From Runella aurantiaca (lineage in GTDB: Bacteria > Bacteroidota > Bacteroidia > Cytophagales > Spirosomataceae): 34,259 nt of DNA. This document shows positions 8,301-17,847 of this stretch, piece after piece. The first letter of the stretch is position 1, and every line of letters starts with the position of its first letter. A program made the translations under genes and the position numbers. The DNA lies in NCBI RefSeq assembly GCF_003339505.1, contig NZ_QPIW01000046.1:1-34259 (forward strand). Reading direction: 5' to 3'. The notes under the pieces were generated by a model. That model worked only from the letters and a program-made list of their open reading frames with translations. It searched no databases and had not been told where the DNA came from.

Positions 8301-10553
8301 CTATAATCCGGGAAAATAATTAAAATACCGAGTCAACGTTCCGACCGGTATTTTTCCTTCGCTCGCTTTTAAGCCCAAGTCGACACACTCCGCGATTAAT
8401 TCATGTTCATTTTTCAAAGTCTTATTCTTTAAATAATGATTTGCGTAGCTGTTATAGGCGGTTCTGATTTGGACTTTGTCATTTAGTTCCGCCCCGATTT
8501 GTGCCCATTGTAAATAGGTATCTTGTTTAAAAACGATACGGTTGTCAAACGGCGTCTGATTAATGAAATCAGCCAATTCTTGCAGGCGATTGGCTTCTCT
8601 AAACAAGACCCTAAGTACGTGCAGGTAGTCGACCCAAACATTTGTTTTAACAGTTTTTAGTAGTCTTATACTTTCACTACTCTTATCTTGTTTCATCAAA
8701 AGATAGGCTTTGTATATGATGGGCACTTGATAGGTGGTGTCAAGCTGGTGTACTTGATTAAATATCGCTAATGCGTTATCAAATTGACTATCTTGAAGAT
8801 AAAAGATCCCCAAATCCAGTAAGTTGACTTGCCTTTTGGGGGCAATTTGGGCTAGTTTTCGGTAAGTTTCGATGCCTACTGAATGACTAATTCCTGAAAA
8901 TTGAATAAAACCTGCCTGCGACAAGAGCACGGGATGATTGGGGTGTTCGTCTAAGGCGTTTTTCAGGATAGAATTGGCTGATTGAGCATACAGGTTTTTG
9001 GTTTCGATGGGCAGGCCACTTTGAAATACGTCATTATGTTTGAGAGCGTACTGTACTGCCGCGTCATATTTGCCGATTAGTGCCTGCTGAAAGGTTTGTT
9101 CATGTTGAGTAATCATTGCTTCCATTTCATTTTGCTTGTAAGCACTCGTGAGTTGCCGATTTGTACTGAAACTAAGTATTACAAACTGCTTAAAAACGGT
9201 AAGCAACAGTAGGGAAATGACGATTTTTAAAACAAGACAACTCTTGGAAGAAAGATGCGTCGTAAAATGAGCTTTGTATGGTATGTGTTTGGTGACAAAC
9301 GCCGCCAATCCAAAGAATCCTAAAAGGCTGACTAAGCTATCAAAACCAAAGGAAAGGAACGCCAAATAAGCCACTAAATAACCGCTTAATACACTTTTCT
9401 GCCATTTTGATAACCTGCTTTTAGGGTGCCATATTAAATAAAAAAAAGCAATGATGACCAGCAAGTAAGTGAGTAGTCCTAGCCAACCGGTTTGGATAAG
9501 TTTGTCCAAAATAAAGTTGTGGGAACTATCGTACCAAAAGCCAGCACCATGCAAATTAGGGGTATAGTGACTTATATAAAAATAAGAAAACGATTCTTGC
9601 CCCCATCCCCAAAAAGGGCGGTCATTGATGCCCCCGAGAGCCATTTTCCACAAATTCAATCTTGTGTTGACGGTTTTTGATTGGGTGCTTATATCGGTCA
9701 TCCTGTTTAGTGTATCATTATTTTTGACCCAGGGCGCCTCTCGTTGAACATACAAAACACAAGGAATCAATAAACAAAGGAGTAGGCTGACAATGAGCCT
9801 TTTTCTGTTAGATTTATTCTGTGCTATTTGGGCTATTATCATTGTAATTATGCCTGCTCCCGAGGCAAGAATACCTGAGCGGGTTTTGGTAAGAAGTAAT
9901 GTATAGATGAGCAGGAACAAAGCCGTAATAATACCCGCAAAACCAACCTTAAAAAGCCCCGATTGAATGTTGTATACGGTTTTTTCTAATGCTAAAAGTA
10001 AGATGAAAAAGACAGTAAGCAGGTAGCCCGCAAAATGCATCGGATTGGACAAAAGTGATTGAATCCGTTTGTCGGCAAATTTATCTTGTTCCTGTAATCC
10101 AAAAATGCACAAATAGACTGTAACTAAAGTGATTATGATAATGAGGTAAACCCATTGTTTCTGAATGAAAGAGGCGCGGCTGAAAAAAAGATAAAAACCA
10201 ACAAGGTGTACCAGGTTGACAAATCCCATCATTCGCTCAAAATTGGAAAATAGATTAAGTCTAATATCTTCTCCAAAAAGGTTGGCGATTAATACAATAA
10301 ATGTGTGAAGGATAATGCCGGTTGTCAGTGGGGACTTATCAAGGGCAATGCTTGGGCCTTTCCACTTCAAGCACATTACTAGCAGCATCATATCTGTAAT
10401 GCCCCAAAAAAAGAGCGTTCGGTGGACAATTGTACCGTAAATGGCTGTTTTGGAGTGAATTAAGGGTGAAATAGCAACCAGTGCAATCAAAAAAAAAGCT
10501 ATCCAAGAAGAGGAAGTTACTTTTGAAGACGTTTGAGGTGTTACTTCAGGCAT
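8301..10553 (-). CDS. O-antigen ligase family membrane protein with TPR tail
   Basis: A 750-aa protein. Residues about 15-430 contain roughly ten to twelve transmembrane helices with the large periplasmic loop typical of Wzy_C/O-antigen-ligase proteins. Its signature YDSSHNFILDKLIQTGWLGLL lies around residues 340-360, preceded by GWGQESFSYFY. Residues about 470-740 are helical, with TPR-like repeats (for example FDNALAIFNQVHQLDTTYQ). Such proteins polymerise or transfer lipid-linked glycans at the periplasmic face. No other glycan genes are nearby, so the substrate is unknown. ATG at 10553 is preferred to an in-frame GTG at 10601. Confidence 0.85.
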   Translation of the reverse strand: MPEVTPQTSSKVTSSSWIAFFLIALVAISPLIHSKTAIYGTIVHRTLFFWGITDMMLLVMCLKWKGPSIALDKSPLTTGIILHTFIVLIANLFGEDIRLNLFSNFERMMGFVNLVHLVGFYLFFSRASFIQKQWVYLIIIITLVTVYLCIFGLQEQDKFADKRIQSLLSNPMHFAGYLLTVFFILLLALEKTVYNIQSGLFKVGFAGIITALFLLIYTLLLTKTRSGILASGAGIITMIIAQIAQNKSNRKRLIVSLLLCLLIPCVLYVQREAPWVKNNDTLNRMTDISTQSKTVNTRLNLWKMALGGINDRPFWGWGQESFSYFYISHYTPNLHGAGFWYDSSHNFILDKLIQTGWLGLLTYLLVIIAFFYLIWHPKSRLSKWQKSVLSGYLVAYLAFLSFGFDSLVSLLGFFGLAAFVTKHIPYKAHFTTHLSSKSCLVLKIVISLLLLTVFKQFVILSFSTNRQLTSAYKQNEMEAMITQHEQTFQQALIGKYDAAVQYALKHNDVFQSGLPIETKNLYAQSANSILKNALDEHPNHPVLLSQAGFIQFSGISHSVGIETYRKLAQIAPKRQVNLLDLGIFYLQDSQFDNALAIFNQVHQLDTTYQVPIIYKAYLLMKQDKSSESIRLLKTVKTNVWVDYLHVLRVLFREANRLQELADFINQTPFDNRIVFKQDTYLQWAQIGAELNDKVQIRTAYNSYANHYLKNKTLKNEHELIAECVDLGLKASEGKIPVGTLTRYFNYFPGL

Positions 10554-10757
10554 GATGGTTAGACTGGGAAGTAGGCTGTAGAGAATTATGGGGCTTAGCA
10601 CACAAATAAAGTCAATATAAATAATTGTAAAAAGAAAATGTATGCTTTTTAGTCTAAAAGTTATCTAATGGTAGTTTTATTAAAAAAATACAATTGTATT
10701 ATTTGGTGAAAGTGTTATTTAAAACAAATAATATATCGAAAATTAATTCTATACATA

Positions 10758-10787
10758 TTGTTTATATTGATTATGTTTATATATTTG
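10758..10787 (+). promoter_or_regulatory. Probable promoter of the secreted protein gene
   Basis: TTG at 10758-10760, 19 bases, then a perfect -7 box TATATTTG at 10780-10787. The predicted 5' leader before the ATG at 10882 is about 88 bases. Confidence 0.55.
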
Positions 10788-10881
10788 GTATAAAGTACGG
10801 CTATTTTTTGCTTTTGTAAAGGCTAAACAATAGCTATTCTTGAAATAGTTTTATTTTATACACCACATTATTATTAGTAAC

Positions 10882-11535
10882 ATGAAAAAATTTCTACTAA
10901 GCCTGGGCTTGGGGTGGATGGTATTGTCTACACATGCCCAATTGAAAGAACCTTGGTACAAAGGACAGGTCGTACTGGTCACCGGAGAACACTTGGAAGG
11001 AGAGATTATATTTGCGGCCGATGTTGAGGTGGTATCTTTAAAAATGCCCAACGGTACTCTAAAGGCGTTTAATGCTTCTCAAGTTGAATCGTTTGTTTTT
11101 TGGGACAATCGTCAGAATTTTAATCGACGTTTCAAAACGAGTGTATTGCCCGATAGTAAACGGGAGGAGATTGTCGAAGTGGTTTTTGATGGACCGCTTG
11201 AAGTGCTGAGGTGCATAAAATACAGCAAGAACAATCGCGGTCGACATTTTAATAACTATTTCCCCGAAGAAAGAGTGGACCACAACGTCTATCGTTACTA
11301 TGTCCACAACGGGCTTTATCAGTCTACAATGGAGGAGTTTCTCAGGAAATCATTTCATCAAAAAACGGTCCGTTGGCGCAACCAACTTGACGTATTTAGA
11401 ACCCGCAACGGATTGGACAACAGCACCGAAAGCTGGCTACGCCTATTTGAGTTCTTCAACGCGTTGGAAGAAGAACGAATATTACGGCAATTCCCGTTAG
11501 AAAAAGGGGAACAAACAGAGGTAGTTATGCTTTAA
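10882..11535 (+). CDS. Secreted protein of unknown function
   Basis: A 217-aa protein with a signal peptide (MKKFLLSLGLGWMVLSTHA, cleaved before QLKEP). The mature part starts with a short beta-rich segment (GQVVLVTGEHLEGEIIFAADVEVVSLKM) resembling the N-terminal strands of several Bacteroidota exported proteins, followed by many aromatic and charged residues and a helical C-terminus. I do not recognise a named family. Its stop codon overlaps the stop of the convergent aminotransferase gene by 11 bp. A well-formed promoter lies upstream. Confidence 0.75.
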   Translation: MKKFLLSLGLGWMVLSTHAQLKEPWYKGQVVLVTGEHLEGEIIFAADVEVVSLKMPNGTLKAFNASQVESFVFWDNRQNFNRRFKTSVLPDSKREEIVEVVFDGPLEVLRCIKYSKNNRGRHFNNYFPEERVDHNVYRYYVHNGLYQSTMEEFLRKSFHQKTVRWRNQLDVFRTRNGLDNSTESWLRLFEFFNALEEERILRQFPLEKGEQTEVVML

Positions 11536-12682
11536 GCCGCTGAACAGCCTGCCAAATTCGTTCGGCCGACATGCACAGCGACAAGCGTATATAACGTTGA
11601 CCTTTGGGACCAAAAATAAAGCCCGGTGCAATAAAAATGTATTTTTGGTATAACAATTCATCGACTAACAGTTCGGCCGAAGCGATGGTTTCGGGTAGTT
11701 TTGCCCACAAAAACATCCCTTCTTGGCTTTCGTCATAGGTACAATTCAGGGCATCCAAAAAGGCTTTTGCGGCATCTAGTCTACTGCGGTAGAGCTCGTT
11801 TTGGGCCTGATGCCATTGGTCGGTGTTTTGGAGGGCAGCAGCAGCGGCTTGTTGAATTCCCAAAAACATACCCGAATCCACGTTGCTTTTGATGGTTAAT
11901 ATCGCATCAATGTAGGCTTTAGCGCCAGATAGCCAGCCCACGCGCCAGCCCGCCATGTTGTGCGATTTGGACATGGAGTTGAGCTCAATGGCCACTTCTT
12001 TAGCGCCTTCAATGGAAAGTAGGCTAATGGGCGGTTTCTGATTGAGAATCAGACTATATGGGTTGTCGTGACAGAGCAGTATTTTGTGTTGGTACGCAAA
12101 CCTTACGGCATTTTCAAACAATTCTCTGGTGGCTGGTGCACCCGTTGGCATGTGCGGGTAGTTGAGCCAAAGCAGTTTCGTTTGTGGGCCTACCAGCGAA
12201 TGCATGATTTCCCAATCTGGCTGCCAGCCTTGGTCTTCGAGCAAGGGGTATTCGATGACATTGGCGCCCACCATTTGACTCACGGCGCGGTAAGCAGGAT
12301 AGCCAAGTTCGGGCACCAAGACCTCATCGCCCGCGTCTAAAAACGTCATGCTGATGTGGGTAATACCTTCTTTGGAGCCAATCAAAGGTAAAATCTCGGT
12401 TTCGGGGTCTAATGTAACTCTGTAGATTCTTTGGTACCATTGCGCAATGCCTTGGCGCAAGGTTGGAATCCCTTTGTAAGATTGATACCCATGACTGCCA
12501 GCCTGTAAAGCAGAACGATGAAGGGCTTCGATGGTGGCTTCGGAAGGCGATTGGTCGGGGTTCCCGATACCCATATTAATAACATCATGCCCCGCCGAAA
12601 TGAGCTTACGGACTTCGGCGAGTTTGACTGAAAAATAATATTCTTGCGCTTGGGTAGCGCGTTGGGCGAGCGAAATAATCAT
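11525..12682 (-). CDS. PLP-dependent aminotransferase, class I/II
   Basis: A 385-aa fold-type I aminotransferase, most like the LL-diaminopimelate / succinyldiaminopimelate / alanine aminotransferase branch. INMGIGNPDQSPS (residues 35-47), the cofactor phosphate region GSKEGI near 102, NYPHMPTG at 174-181, Asp206 in HDNPYS, Schiff-base Lys239 in SMSKSHNMAGWR, and the carboxylate-binding Arg in RYIRLSL near the end are visible. It transfers amino groups from an unknown donor in the cytosol. ATG at 12682 (MIISLAQRA) is chosen; longer in-frame starts run into non-conserved sequence. It is last in the minus-strand block, 58 bp after the metalloprotease gene. Confidence 0.9.
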   Translation of the reverse strand: MIISLAQRATQAQEYYFSVKLAEVRKLISAGHDVINMGIGNPDQSPSEATIEALHRSALQAGSHGYQSYKGIPTLRQGIAQWYQRIYRVTLDPETEILPLIGSKEGITHISMTFLDAGDEVLVPELGYPAYRAVSQMVGANVIEYPLLEDQGWQPDWEIMHSLVGPQTKLLWLNYPHMPTGAPATRELFENAVRFAYQHKILLCHDNPYSLILNQKPPISLLSIEGAKEVAIELNSMSKSHNMAGWRVGWLSGAKAYIDAILTIKSNVDSGMFLGIQQAAAAALQNTDQWHQAQNELYRSRLDAAKAFLDALNCTYDESQEGMFLWAKLPETIASAELLVDELLYQKYIFIAPGFIFGPKGQRYIRLSLCMSAERIWQAVQRLKA

Positions 12683-12740
12683 TGATGTGACGTTGGACGA
12701 TAGACCTAAGCTATTGGAAGCCTTATGCTTATGTCCCAAT

Positions 12741-13898
12741 TTACATGATAACAAACGGCTTTGGACTGAAACAAAGCACAAAGATAAGTAAAGTCAGCCA
12801 ACCTAAAATTTGACGGGTACGATTTAACGGCAGAATATCTTCGGTGGGAGGGTGATGAACGCCCAAAATACGCCCTAATATAAATCCAAAAACCAAAAAT
12901 TGAGGGTAGCCCTCCCAGGTGGGAAAGAGCATTGCAGCACCAAACTGAATGGCAACCGACAACAACGCCAACATCCAGCTGGTGAGTGGGTTTTCGTCGG
13001 TAATGCGACTGAAACAGATTTGTAAAAAGAGAATGTACAGGCCCAATGAACCGATTTTTTGCCAAAAAGCGCCGTTATCGGCAATGGCAAATTCGTCGGG
13101 GCGGTACGAACCTAAACCCGCATACGTGATAAAAACAAAGAAAAGGATTGGCGCAACAATTTTAAAATTTTTGCCGCCGATGAGTCCGTACAGCACGTGC
13201 CCGCCGTCTAATTGACCAATTGGGATGAGATTGAGCGAAGTGAAAAACAACGCTAAATATCCCGCCAAAATCAGCGGATAGTGCATGATTTCTTGCGGAG
13301 GAGGCAAACGAGTAGGGTCAGCTACGTAGTTTTTAAAGAAGGAAAACAACAGGTTGTCACCTAATAAAATATTGCCCGAAGTGTTTTGATTGGCATACAC
13401 CACACGGGCAAAACCCATTCCAAATTTTTGGTATTCGGGGTGGATTTTGAAAATATAATCCAGGGTTGGAAGGGTGGCAAATCCATACCATAGAACTCCC
13501 ACCGCAACCACGAACCCTGCCAACGGGCCAGCAATGCCGATGTCAAAGTATTTTACCCGGGAGCGAATAAACTCTTTGATGCGGATAAATGCGCCCAAGG
13601 TTCCGATGGTCTGCCCAAAACCAAGCCAGAGCGGGATATAATAGGGAAGGGTGACGCGAACATGGTGGCGTTTTGCCGCAAAATAATGTCCAAATTCGTG
13701 CACGGTCAAAATACCAAGAAAAGGAATGGAGAATCGAAACCCTTGCCAAAATTCAGACCATCCAAGGGGATTTTCAATCTTGAAAAAAGGTAAATCAAAC
13801 GGCCGTCCAAACATCCATTCCGCACCCGACAGCGAGGTCGTTGCCAATGTAACAATGAAAAGGGAAATTTGCAGGAATAGGGTGCGTTGATTTTTCAT
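12741..13898 (-). CDS. Site-2-protease-family membrane metalloprotease (M50)
   Basis: A 385-aa polytopic membrane protein. The zinc site HEFGH (His67, Glu68, His71) lies in LTVHEFGHYFAAKRH, and the third ligand Asp231 is in NLIPIGQLDGGHVLYG. About seven transmembrane segments surround these motifs. There is no PDZ domain, so it belongs to the compact S2P group rather than RseP. Intramembrane cleavage of an anti-sigma factor or similar protein is plausible, but no candidate substrate is adjacent. Spacings to the neighbouring genes (34 and 58 bp) suggest co-transcription. Confidence 0.9.
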   Translation of the reverse strand: MKNQRTLFLQISLFIVTLATTSLSGAEWMFGRPFDLPFFKIENPLGWSEFWQGFRFSIPFLGILTVHEFGHYFAAKRHHVRVTLPYYIPLWLGFGQTIGTLGAFIRIKEFIRSRVKYFDIGIAGPLAGFVVAVGVLWYGFATLPTLDYIFKIHPEYQKFGMGFARVVYANQNTSGNILLGDNLLFSFFKNYVADPTRLPPPQEIMHYPLILAGYLALFFTSLNLIPIGQLDGGHVLYGLIGGKNFKIVAPILFFVFITYAGLGSYRPDEFAIADNGAFWQKIGSLGLYILFLQICFSRITDENPLTSWMLALLSVAIQFGAAMLFPTWEGYPQFLVFGFILGRILGVHHPPTEDILPLNRTRQILGWLTLLIFVLCFSPKPFVIM

Positions 13899-13932
13899 AA
13901 TGCTTGATTAAAAAAAGGAAAGGGGCAACGCA

Positions 13933-14553
13933 TTAATAATCACGCAGATATTCCACAATGGAGGTGGGTTTTTGAACGTGGATGGTTTGAATACCGCACT
14001 CGGCCGCGGCGCGAATGTTGTCGAGGTTGTCGTCCAGAAAAAGGGTTTCGTTTGCTTCGATACCCGCGTTGCTTAAAACCTGTCGGTAGATGTCATGATG
14101 TGGTTTCATGATGCCCATTTCGTAAGACAGGAACAATTTTTCGAACAAATGACTCAAATGTTCTATTTCAGCCGTACGATGCAAAATAGCGTTTACCTCA
14201 TCAATGTGAATCGCGCTTGTGTTGCTCAACAGGAATAATCGATAGCCCTTTTGCGCAAGTTCCTGAATCTTATGAATACGTTCAATGGGTATATCAAGCA
14301 ACAGGGAGTTCCAAGCCGTATCAATTTCGGCGTCAGTCCATTCGGGGGTTTGAAACAAATCCCTCACGAAACTGCGAAAGGCGAGAGGGGTTAAATTGCC
14401 CGTTTCAAATTTCTTAAAAACGTCGTTTTGTTGGATAAGTGAGTGGACGTTATCCAACGATTGATTGCTTAATTCCGCAAACGAACTTGCAGCCCTTGGC
14501 ACATCAATGTTGATGATAACGTCCCCTAAATCGAAAATGATATTCTTAATCAT
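13933..14553 (-). CDS. HAD-family hydrolase
   Basis: A 206-aa HAD phosphatase of the YihX-like subgroup. Motif I is IIFDLGDVI with nucleophile Asp8; the second position is Gly, as in FDLGGV-type members. Motif II is LLSNTS, motif III Lys is in GIMKPHHDIY, and motif IV is LFLDDNLDN. A helical cap domain lies between motifs I and II. It probably dephosphorylates a small sugar phosphate or nucleotide; the substrate is undetermined. ATG at 14553 begins MIKNIIFDLG, 13 bp after the accA stop; a longer in-frame extension overlaps accA and is rejected. Confidence 0.92.
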   Translation of the reverse strand: MIKNIIFDLGDVIINIDVPRAASSFAELSNQSLDNVHSLIQQNDVFKKFETGNLTPLAFRSFVRDLFQTPEWTDAEIDTAWNSLLLDIPIERIHKIQELAQKGYRLFLLSNTSAIHIDEVNAILHRTAEIEHLSHLFEKLFLSYEMGIMKPHHDIYRQVLSNAGIEANETLFLDDNLDNIRAAAECGIQTIHVQKPTSIVEYLRDY

Positions 14554-14566
14554 AAAGCGTACTTGC

Positions 14567-15523
14567 TTACTCACTGAAAACGCCCATGGCGCAAAACTTG
14601 TCAATGCGTTGGTTGATGCGTTCTTCGGGGGTTAATTGCTGGAGTTCTTTAATATGCCCTAAAATGGTTTTTTTGAGGGTTTCGGCCATCGTTTTATGGT
14701 CCAAATGGGCGCCACCAAGCGGCTCTTCCACAATACCGTCAACCAAACGAGCCATTTGCATGTCCTTAGCCGTTATTTTCATGGCTTCGGCGGCTTGTTC
14801 TTTAAAATTCCAGCTACGCCAAAGAATGGTTGAGCAGTTTTCGGGCGAAATGACCGAGTACCACGTATTTTCGAGCATCAATACCCGATCACCGATGGCA
14901 ATGCCCAGCGCACCACCCGAGGCACCTTCGCCAATGACGACGCATACCACGGGCACTTTGAGCATGAACATTTCTTTGAGGTTACGCGCAATGGCTTCAC
15001 CCTGTCCGCGCTCTTCGGCTTCGAGTCCTGGGAAAGCACCTGGGGTATCAATCAACGTTACGATAGGCTTGTTGAATTTTTGGGCTAAAAGCATGAGTCT
15101 TAGGGCTTTGCGGTATCCTTCTGGATTCGCCATTCCGAAGTTACGTTGCTGACGTTGCTTGGTATTGCGTCCTTTTTGTTGACCAATCACCATCACCGTT
15201 TGACCATCCATGTTACAGAATCCACCCACCATCGCAGGGTCATCGCGGACGGTACGGTCGCCGTGGAGTTCAATGAATTCCTCACACATCAGCTCAATAT
15301 AATCGAGCGTATACGGTCGGTCGGGGTGGCGCGAAAGTTGTACCCGTTGCCACCGAGTAAGGTTTTGGGCGGTATCTTGCCGCAGTTGTATAATGCTGTC
15401 TTCGAGTCGGGCTACCGCTTCTGAGACATCTACTTGTGTCGTTTCGGCCAATTTTTTGAGCTCTATAAGCTTTGATTCAAGGTCAGCCACCGGTTTTTCA
15501 AAATCTAAATAAGTTGTTGGCAT
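14567..15523 (-). CDS. accA: Acetyl-CoA carboxylase carboxyltransferase subunit alpha
   Basis: A 318-aa AccA. It forms a tetramer with AccD and transfers the carboxyl group from biotin carrier protein to acetyl-CoA, the first step of fatty acid synthesis. The N-terminal coiled region, [29 protein letters not shown], the oxyanion-hole glycines in [11 protein letters not shown] and [15 protein letters not shown] are all typical. Length is normal and no AccD domain is fused. It starts 8 bp after the metallo-beta-lactamase gene and precedes the HAD gene by 13 bp. Confidence 0.97.
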   Translation of the reverse strand: MPTTYLDFEKPVADLESKLIELKKLAETTQVDVSEAVARLEDSIIQLRQDTAQNLTRWQRVQLSRHPDRPYTLDYIELMCEEFIELHGDRTVRDDPAMVGGFCNMDGQTVMVIGQQKGRNTKQRQQRNFGMANPEGYRKALRLMLLAQKFNKPIVTLIDTPGAFPGLEAEERGQGEAIARNLKEMFMLKVPVVCVVIGEGASGGALGIAIGDRVLMLENTWYSVISPENCSTILWRSWNFKEQAAEAMKITAKDMQMARLVDGIVEEPLGGAHLDHKTMAETLKKTILGHIKELQQLTPEERINQRIDKFCAMGVFSE

Positions 15524-15531
15524 AGAGTTGC

Positions 15532-16974
15532 TTACAATTCAAATGTTTGTCCCTTTTGGGGAATCTCAATGTTTTTGTAACCGACTGATTCTAGGGTTTC
15601 CTTAAACGCCTCCATACTTGGCGTTTCTCCGTGAACAAGGAATACTCTTTTCAAGTGGTCGGGCGATTGCTTTTGGACAAATTCGACCAAGTCGTCGCGG
15701 TCTCCGTGACCGCTAAATACGTCAATTTTTTCGATATTGGCCAATACTTGTTCGTCTTTGTCCCGGATGCGTAGCGTGGTCTGCCCGTTCATCAAGCGCC
15801 AGCCCAGCGTTCCTTCGGCGCAATATCCAATCAGCAAAATAGTACAGTAAGGATTGCTAATGTTCTGAGCCACATGGTATTCCACCCGTCCGCCCTGTAT
15901 CATTCCCGAAGATGAAATGATAATACAAGGCTCGGCATGATTAGAAATACTACGGCTTACTTCCGTTTTTTCGACGTAAATTAAATTTTCAAAATCAAAC
16001 AGCGATTCGTTCTCTTCCTGAAACTCACGCGCCTCCCGATTGAGCATCCGGATGTTTCGTTGATACACCCTCGAACTCTCAAAAGCTAGGGGGCTATCGG
16101 CAAAAACTTTGATGGGAGGGAGGTTATGTTCGTTGTAAAGTTTATTGAGCGTGTAGAGCAAAGCCTGCGTTCTACCAACGCTGAAAGAAGGAATAATAAG
16201 CCGTCCGGGAATGTCAACGCACGTACGCTTTATCACATCGGCCAATGCTGCTTCTGGACTGAGATTGTTTTCATGGACGCGATTGCCGTAAGTAGACTCG
16301 CACACGAGGTAGTCTACGGGTGGTAGAACGCCCGGGTCAATTAATAAAGGATAGCCTTTTCGCCCAATATCTCCCGAAAAACCGATGGTTTTTTTTTTGC
16401 CGTTTTCCCATACTTCAATCAAAATATGAGCCGCACCCAACAAATGCCCTGCTGGAACAAAGGTAACAAAACACTGATCGGCGACTTTGAACCGGCGATT
16501 AAACGCCAATGGAACGAAGTTTTCGAGCGCGTCTTTTACTTGTTTTTCCAAGTATAAATCTTTGGGCAATTCTTTTTTCTTGCGTCCTTTTCGGTATTTT
16601 TTTTGATTGTCGGCGCTGTTGATGGCGTTTAGCCGCTTTTGATTAAGCATGGCGGCATCTTTCAGCAGAATGGCCGTTAAACCATAGGTAGGGTCGGTAC
16701 AAAGCACTTGGCCCTCGTATCCGTCGCGGTACAAGTTGGGGATATTTCCCGAATGGTCAATGTGGGCGTGGGTGAGCAATACAAGATTGATGACAGATGC
16801 ATCAAACGGGAACAAGGCATTGGGAAATGGGCTGGCTTCTTTGGTGTTACGCTTACGATCACCGCTCTCAAAATCGGAACCACAATCAATCAAAATCCGA
16901 TAATCATCATCTAATTCGAGGAGGTACATGCTGCCCGTTACTTGTTGGGCAGCCCCCCAAAACGTTAATTTCAT
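15532..16974 (-). CDS. MBL-fold / beta-CASP RNA-processing exonuclease-like protein
   Basis: A 480-aa metallo-beta-lactamase protein of the beta-CASP class, related to CPSF73/YSH1-type RNA nucleases. The metal site [10 protein letters not shown] places His69, His71, Asp73 and His74. A second motif is VCESTYG, and the beta-CASP part holds [15 protein letters not shown] and the late SGHGDRDDL. The C-terminal segment ends in an RMMBL-like region ([15 protein letters not shown]). It probably cleaves or trims RNA in the cytosol; the target is unknown. ATG at 16974 ([14 protein letters not shown]) matches the usual start; an ATG at 17025 adds 17 unlike residues. First gene of the five-gene minus-strand block. 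Confidence 0.88.
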   Translation of the reverse strand: MKLTFWGAAQQVTGSMYLLELDDDYRILIDCGSDFESGDRKRNTKEASPFPNALFPFDASVINLVLLTHAHIDHSGNIPNLYRDGYEGQVLCTDPTYGLTAILLKDAAMLNQKRLNAINSADNQKKYRKGRKKKELPKDLYLEKQVKDALENFVPLAFNRRFKVADQCFVTFVPAGHLLGAAHILIEVWENGKKKTIGFSGDIGRKGYPLLIDPGVLPPVDYLVCESTYGNRVHENNLSPEAALADVIKRTCVDIPGRLIIPSFSVGRTQALLYTLNKLYNEHNLPPIKVFADSPLAFESSRVYQRNIRMLNREAREFQEENESLFDFENLIYVEKTEVSRSISNHAEPCIIISSSGMIQGGRVEYHVAQNISNPYCTILLIGYCAEGTLGWRLMNGQTTLRIRDKDEQVLANIEKIDVFSGHGDRDDLVEFVQKQSPDHLKRVFLVHGETPSMEAFKETLESVGYKNIEIPQKGQTFEL

Positions 16975-17069
16975 ATATGTCAGATGCCCCGATCCCAAGG
17001 GGAGTTTTGTTTCATTCTTCAACATAATGGGACAGGCCTATTGCATAAGGCATTGAAGAATGGATTACG

Positions 17070-17077
17070 CAAATGTA
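17070..17077 (-). promoter_or_regulatory. Possible -7 box before the MBL-accA block
   Basis: The complement reads TACATTTG, a perfect TAnnTTTG, about 96 bases before the MBL start. No TTG is found at the right distance, so confidence is limited. Confidence 0.35.
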
Positions 17078-17189
17078 TCAAAAACTACGTAATTTTGGTA
17101 TTTTACCAATAGAACCGCCTCGGATTTCTTACGCACCAACAATTAACTATCTGCGACGGAGAAGTGTTCAGAGGACAGGATATTTGATT

Positions 17190-17666
17190 TTATACATCCA
17201 ACGGAATGGAGCGCGCAATGCGCTCTTCGAGAGAGATAAATGTTTCGGTACGTTGAATACCACTGACTTTTTGAATCTTATCGTGTAACACCTGCCGAAG
17301 GTGCTGGGTGTCACGACAAACAATCTTGGCAAAGATACTGTAAATGCCTGTTGTATAGTGAATATTGACTACTTCGGGGATTTTTTCGAGCTGCACTGCC
17401 ACGTCTTCATACATCGAACTTTTATCAAGGTAAATTCCTAAAAATGCGCTAATGTCCCAGCCCAATTTTGTTTGGTCTACCAAAAGTTGTGCTCCTTTGA
17501 CAATGCCTAATTGTTCTAATTTTTTCATACGCACGTGTACGGTGCCCCCAGATACGTGTACGCGCTTGCCTATTTCGGTGTAAGGAAGATGGGCGTCATC
17601 GAGTAAAATAGCGAGAATTTTAAGGTCGGTTCCGTCAATTTTATCAATTTCTAAATTTTTGTCCAT
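17190..17666 (-). CDS. Lrp/AsnC family transcriptional regulator
   Basis: A 158-aa feast/famine regulator. Residues 10-60 form the helix-turn-helix (DLKILAILLDDAHLPYTEIGKRVHVSGGTVHVRMKKLE, shown by its spacing), and residues 65-150 the RAM ligand/oligomerisation domain with VVNIHYTTGIYSIFAKIVCRD. Such proteins sense amino acids and regulate their own and neighbouring genes. ATG at 17666 (MDKNLEID) is chosen; an upstream extension would run through a 24-bp inverted repeat and is rejected. The repeat in the leader and the divergent tRNA-like RNA/DUF819 locus are likely targets, by inference only. Confidence 0.92.
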   Translation of the reverse strand: MDKNLEIDKIDGTDLKILAILLDDAHLPYTEIGKRVHVSGGTVHVRMKKLEQLGIVKGAQLLVDQTKLGWDISAFLGIYLDKSSMYEDVAVQLEKIPEVVNIHYTTGIYSIFAKIVCRDTQHLRQVLHDKIQKVSGIQRTETFISLEERIARSIPLDV

Positions 17667-17677
17667 GATGAAGTGAT

Positions 17678-17731
17678 AAATTTTGATTTCTTTCAACAAA
17701 AATGCCGTTTTGTTGAAAGAAATCAAAATTT
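17678..17731. repeat. Perfect 24-bp inverted repeat, probable operator or leader hairpin
   Basis: Arms 17678-17701 and 17708-17731 are exact reverse complements with a 6-base spacer. Each arm contains its own imperfect dyad (TTTTGA, six bases, TCAACAAAA). The nearer arm ends 11 bases before the Lrp start codon. It could be two Lrp/AsnC sites or a long hairpin in the Lrp leader. Confidence 0.75.
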
Positions 17732-17751
17732 TTAAAAATATTTATGTAAAA

Positions 17752-17783
17752 TTTGCAATAAATAAGAAACTCTATTAATTTTG
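17752..17783 (+). promoter_or_regulatory. Promoter of the tRNA-like RNA
   Basis: TTTG at 17752-17755, 20 bases, TAATTTTG at 17776-17783: full matches to both Bacteroidota boxes at a normal distance. Initiation near 17790 would leave about 58 bases before the predicted RNA 5' end. Confidence 0.6.
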
Positions 17784-17847
17784 CATTGTCAATTTACCGA
17801 AAAGCAGCGCTTAGTCAGTAAATTCAAAAAGTAAAGTTCTTTTATAC

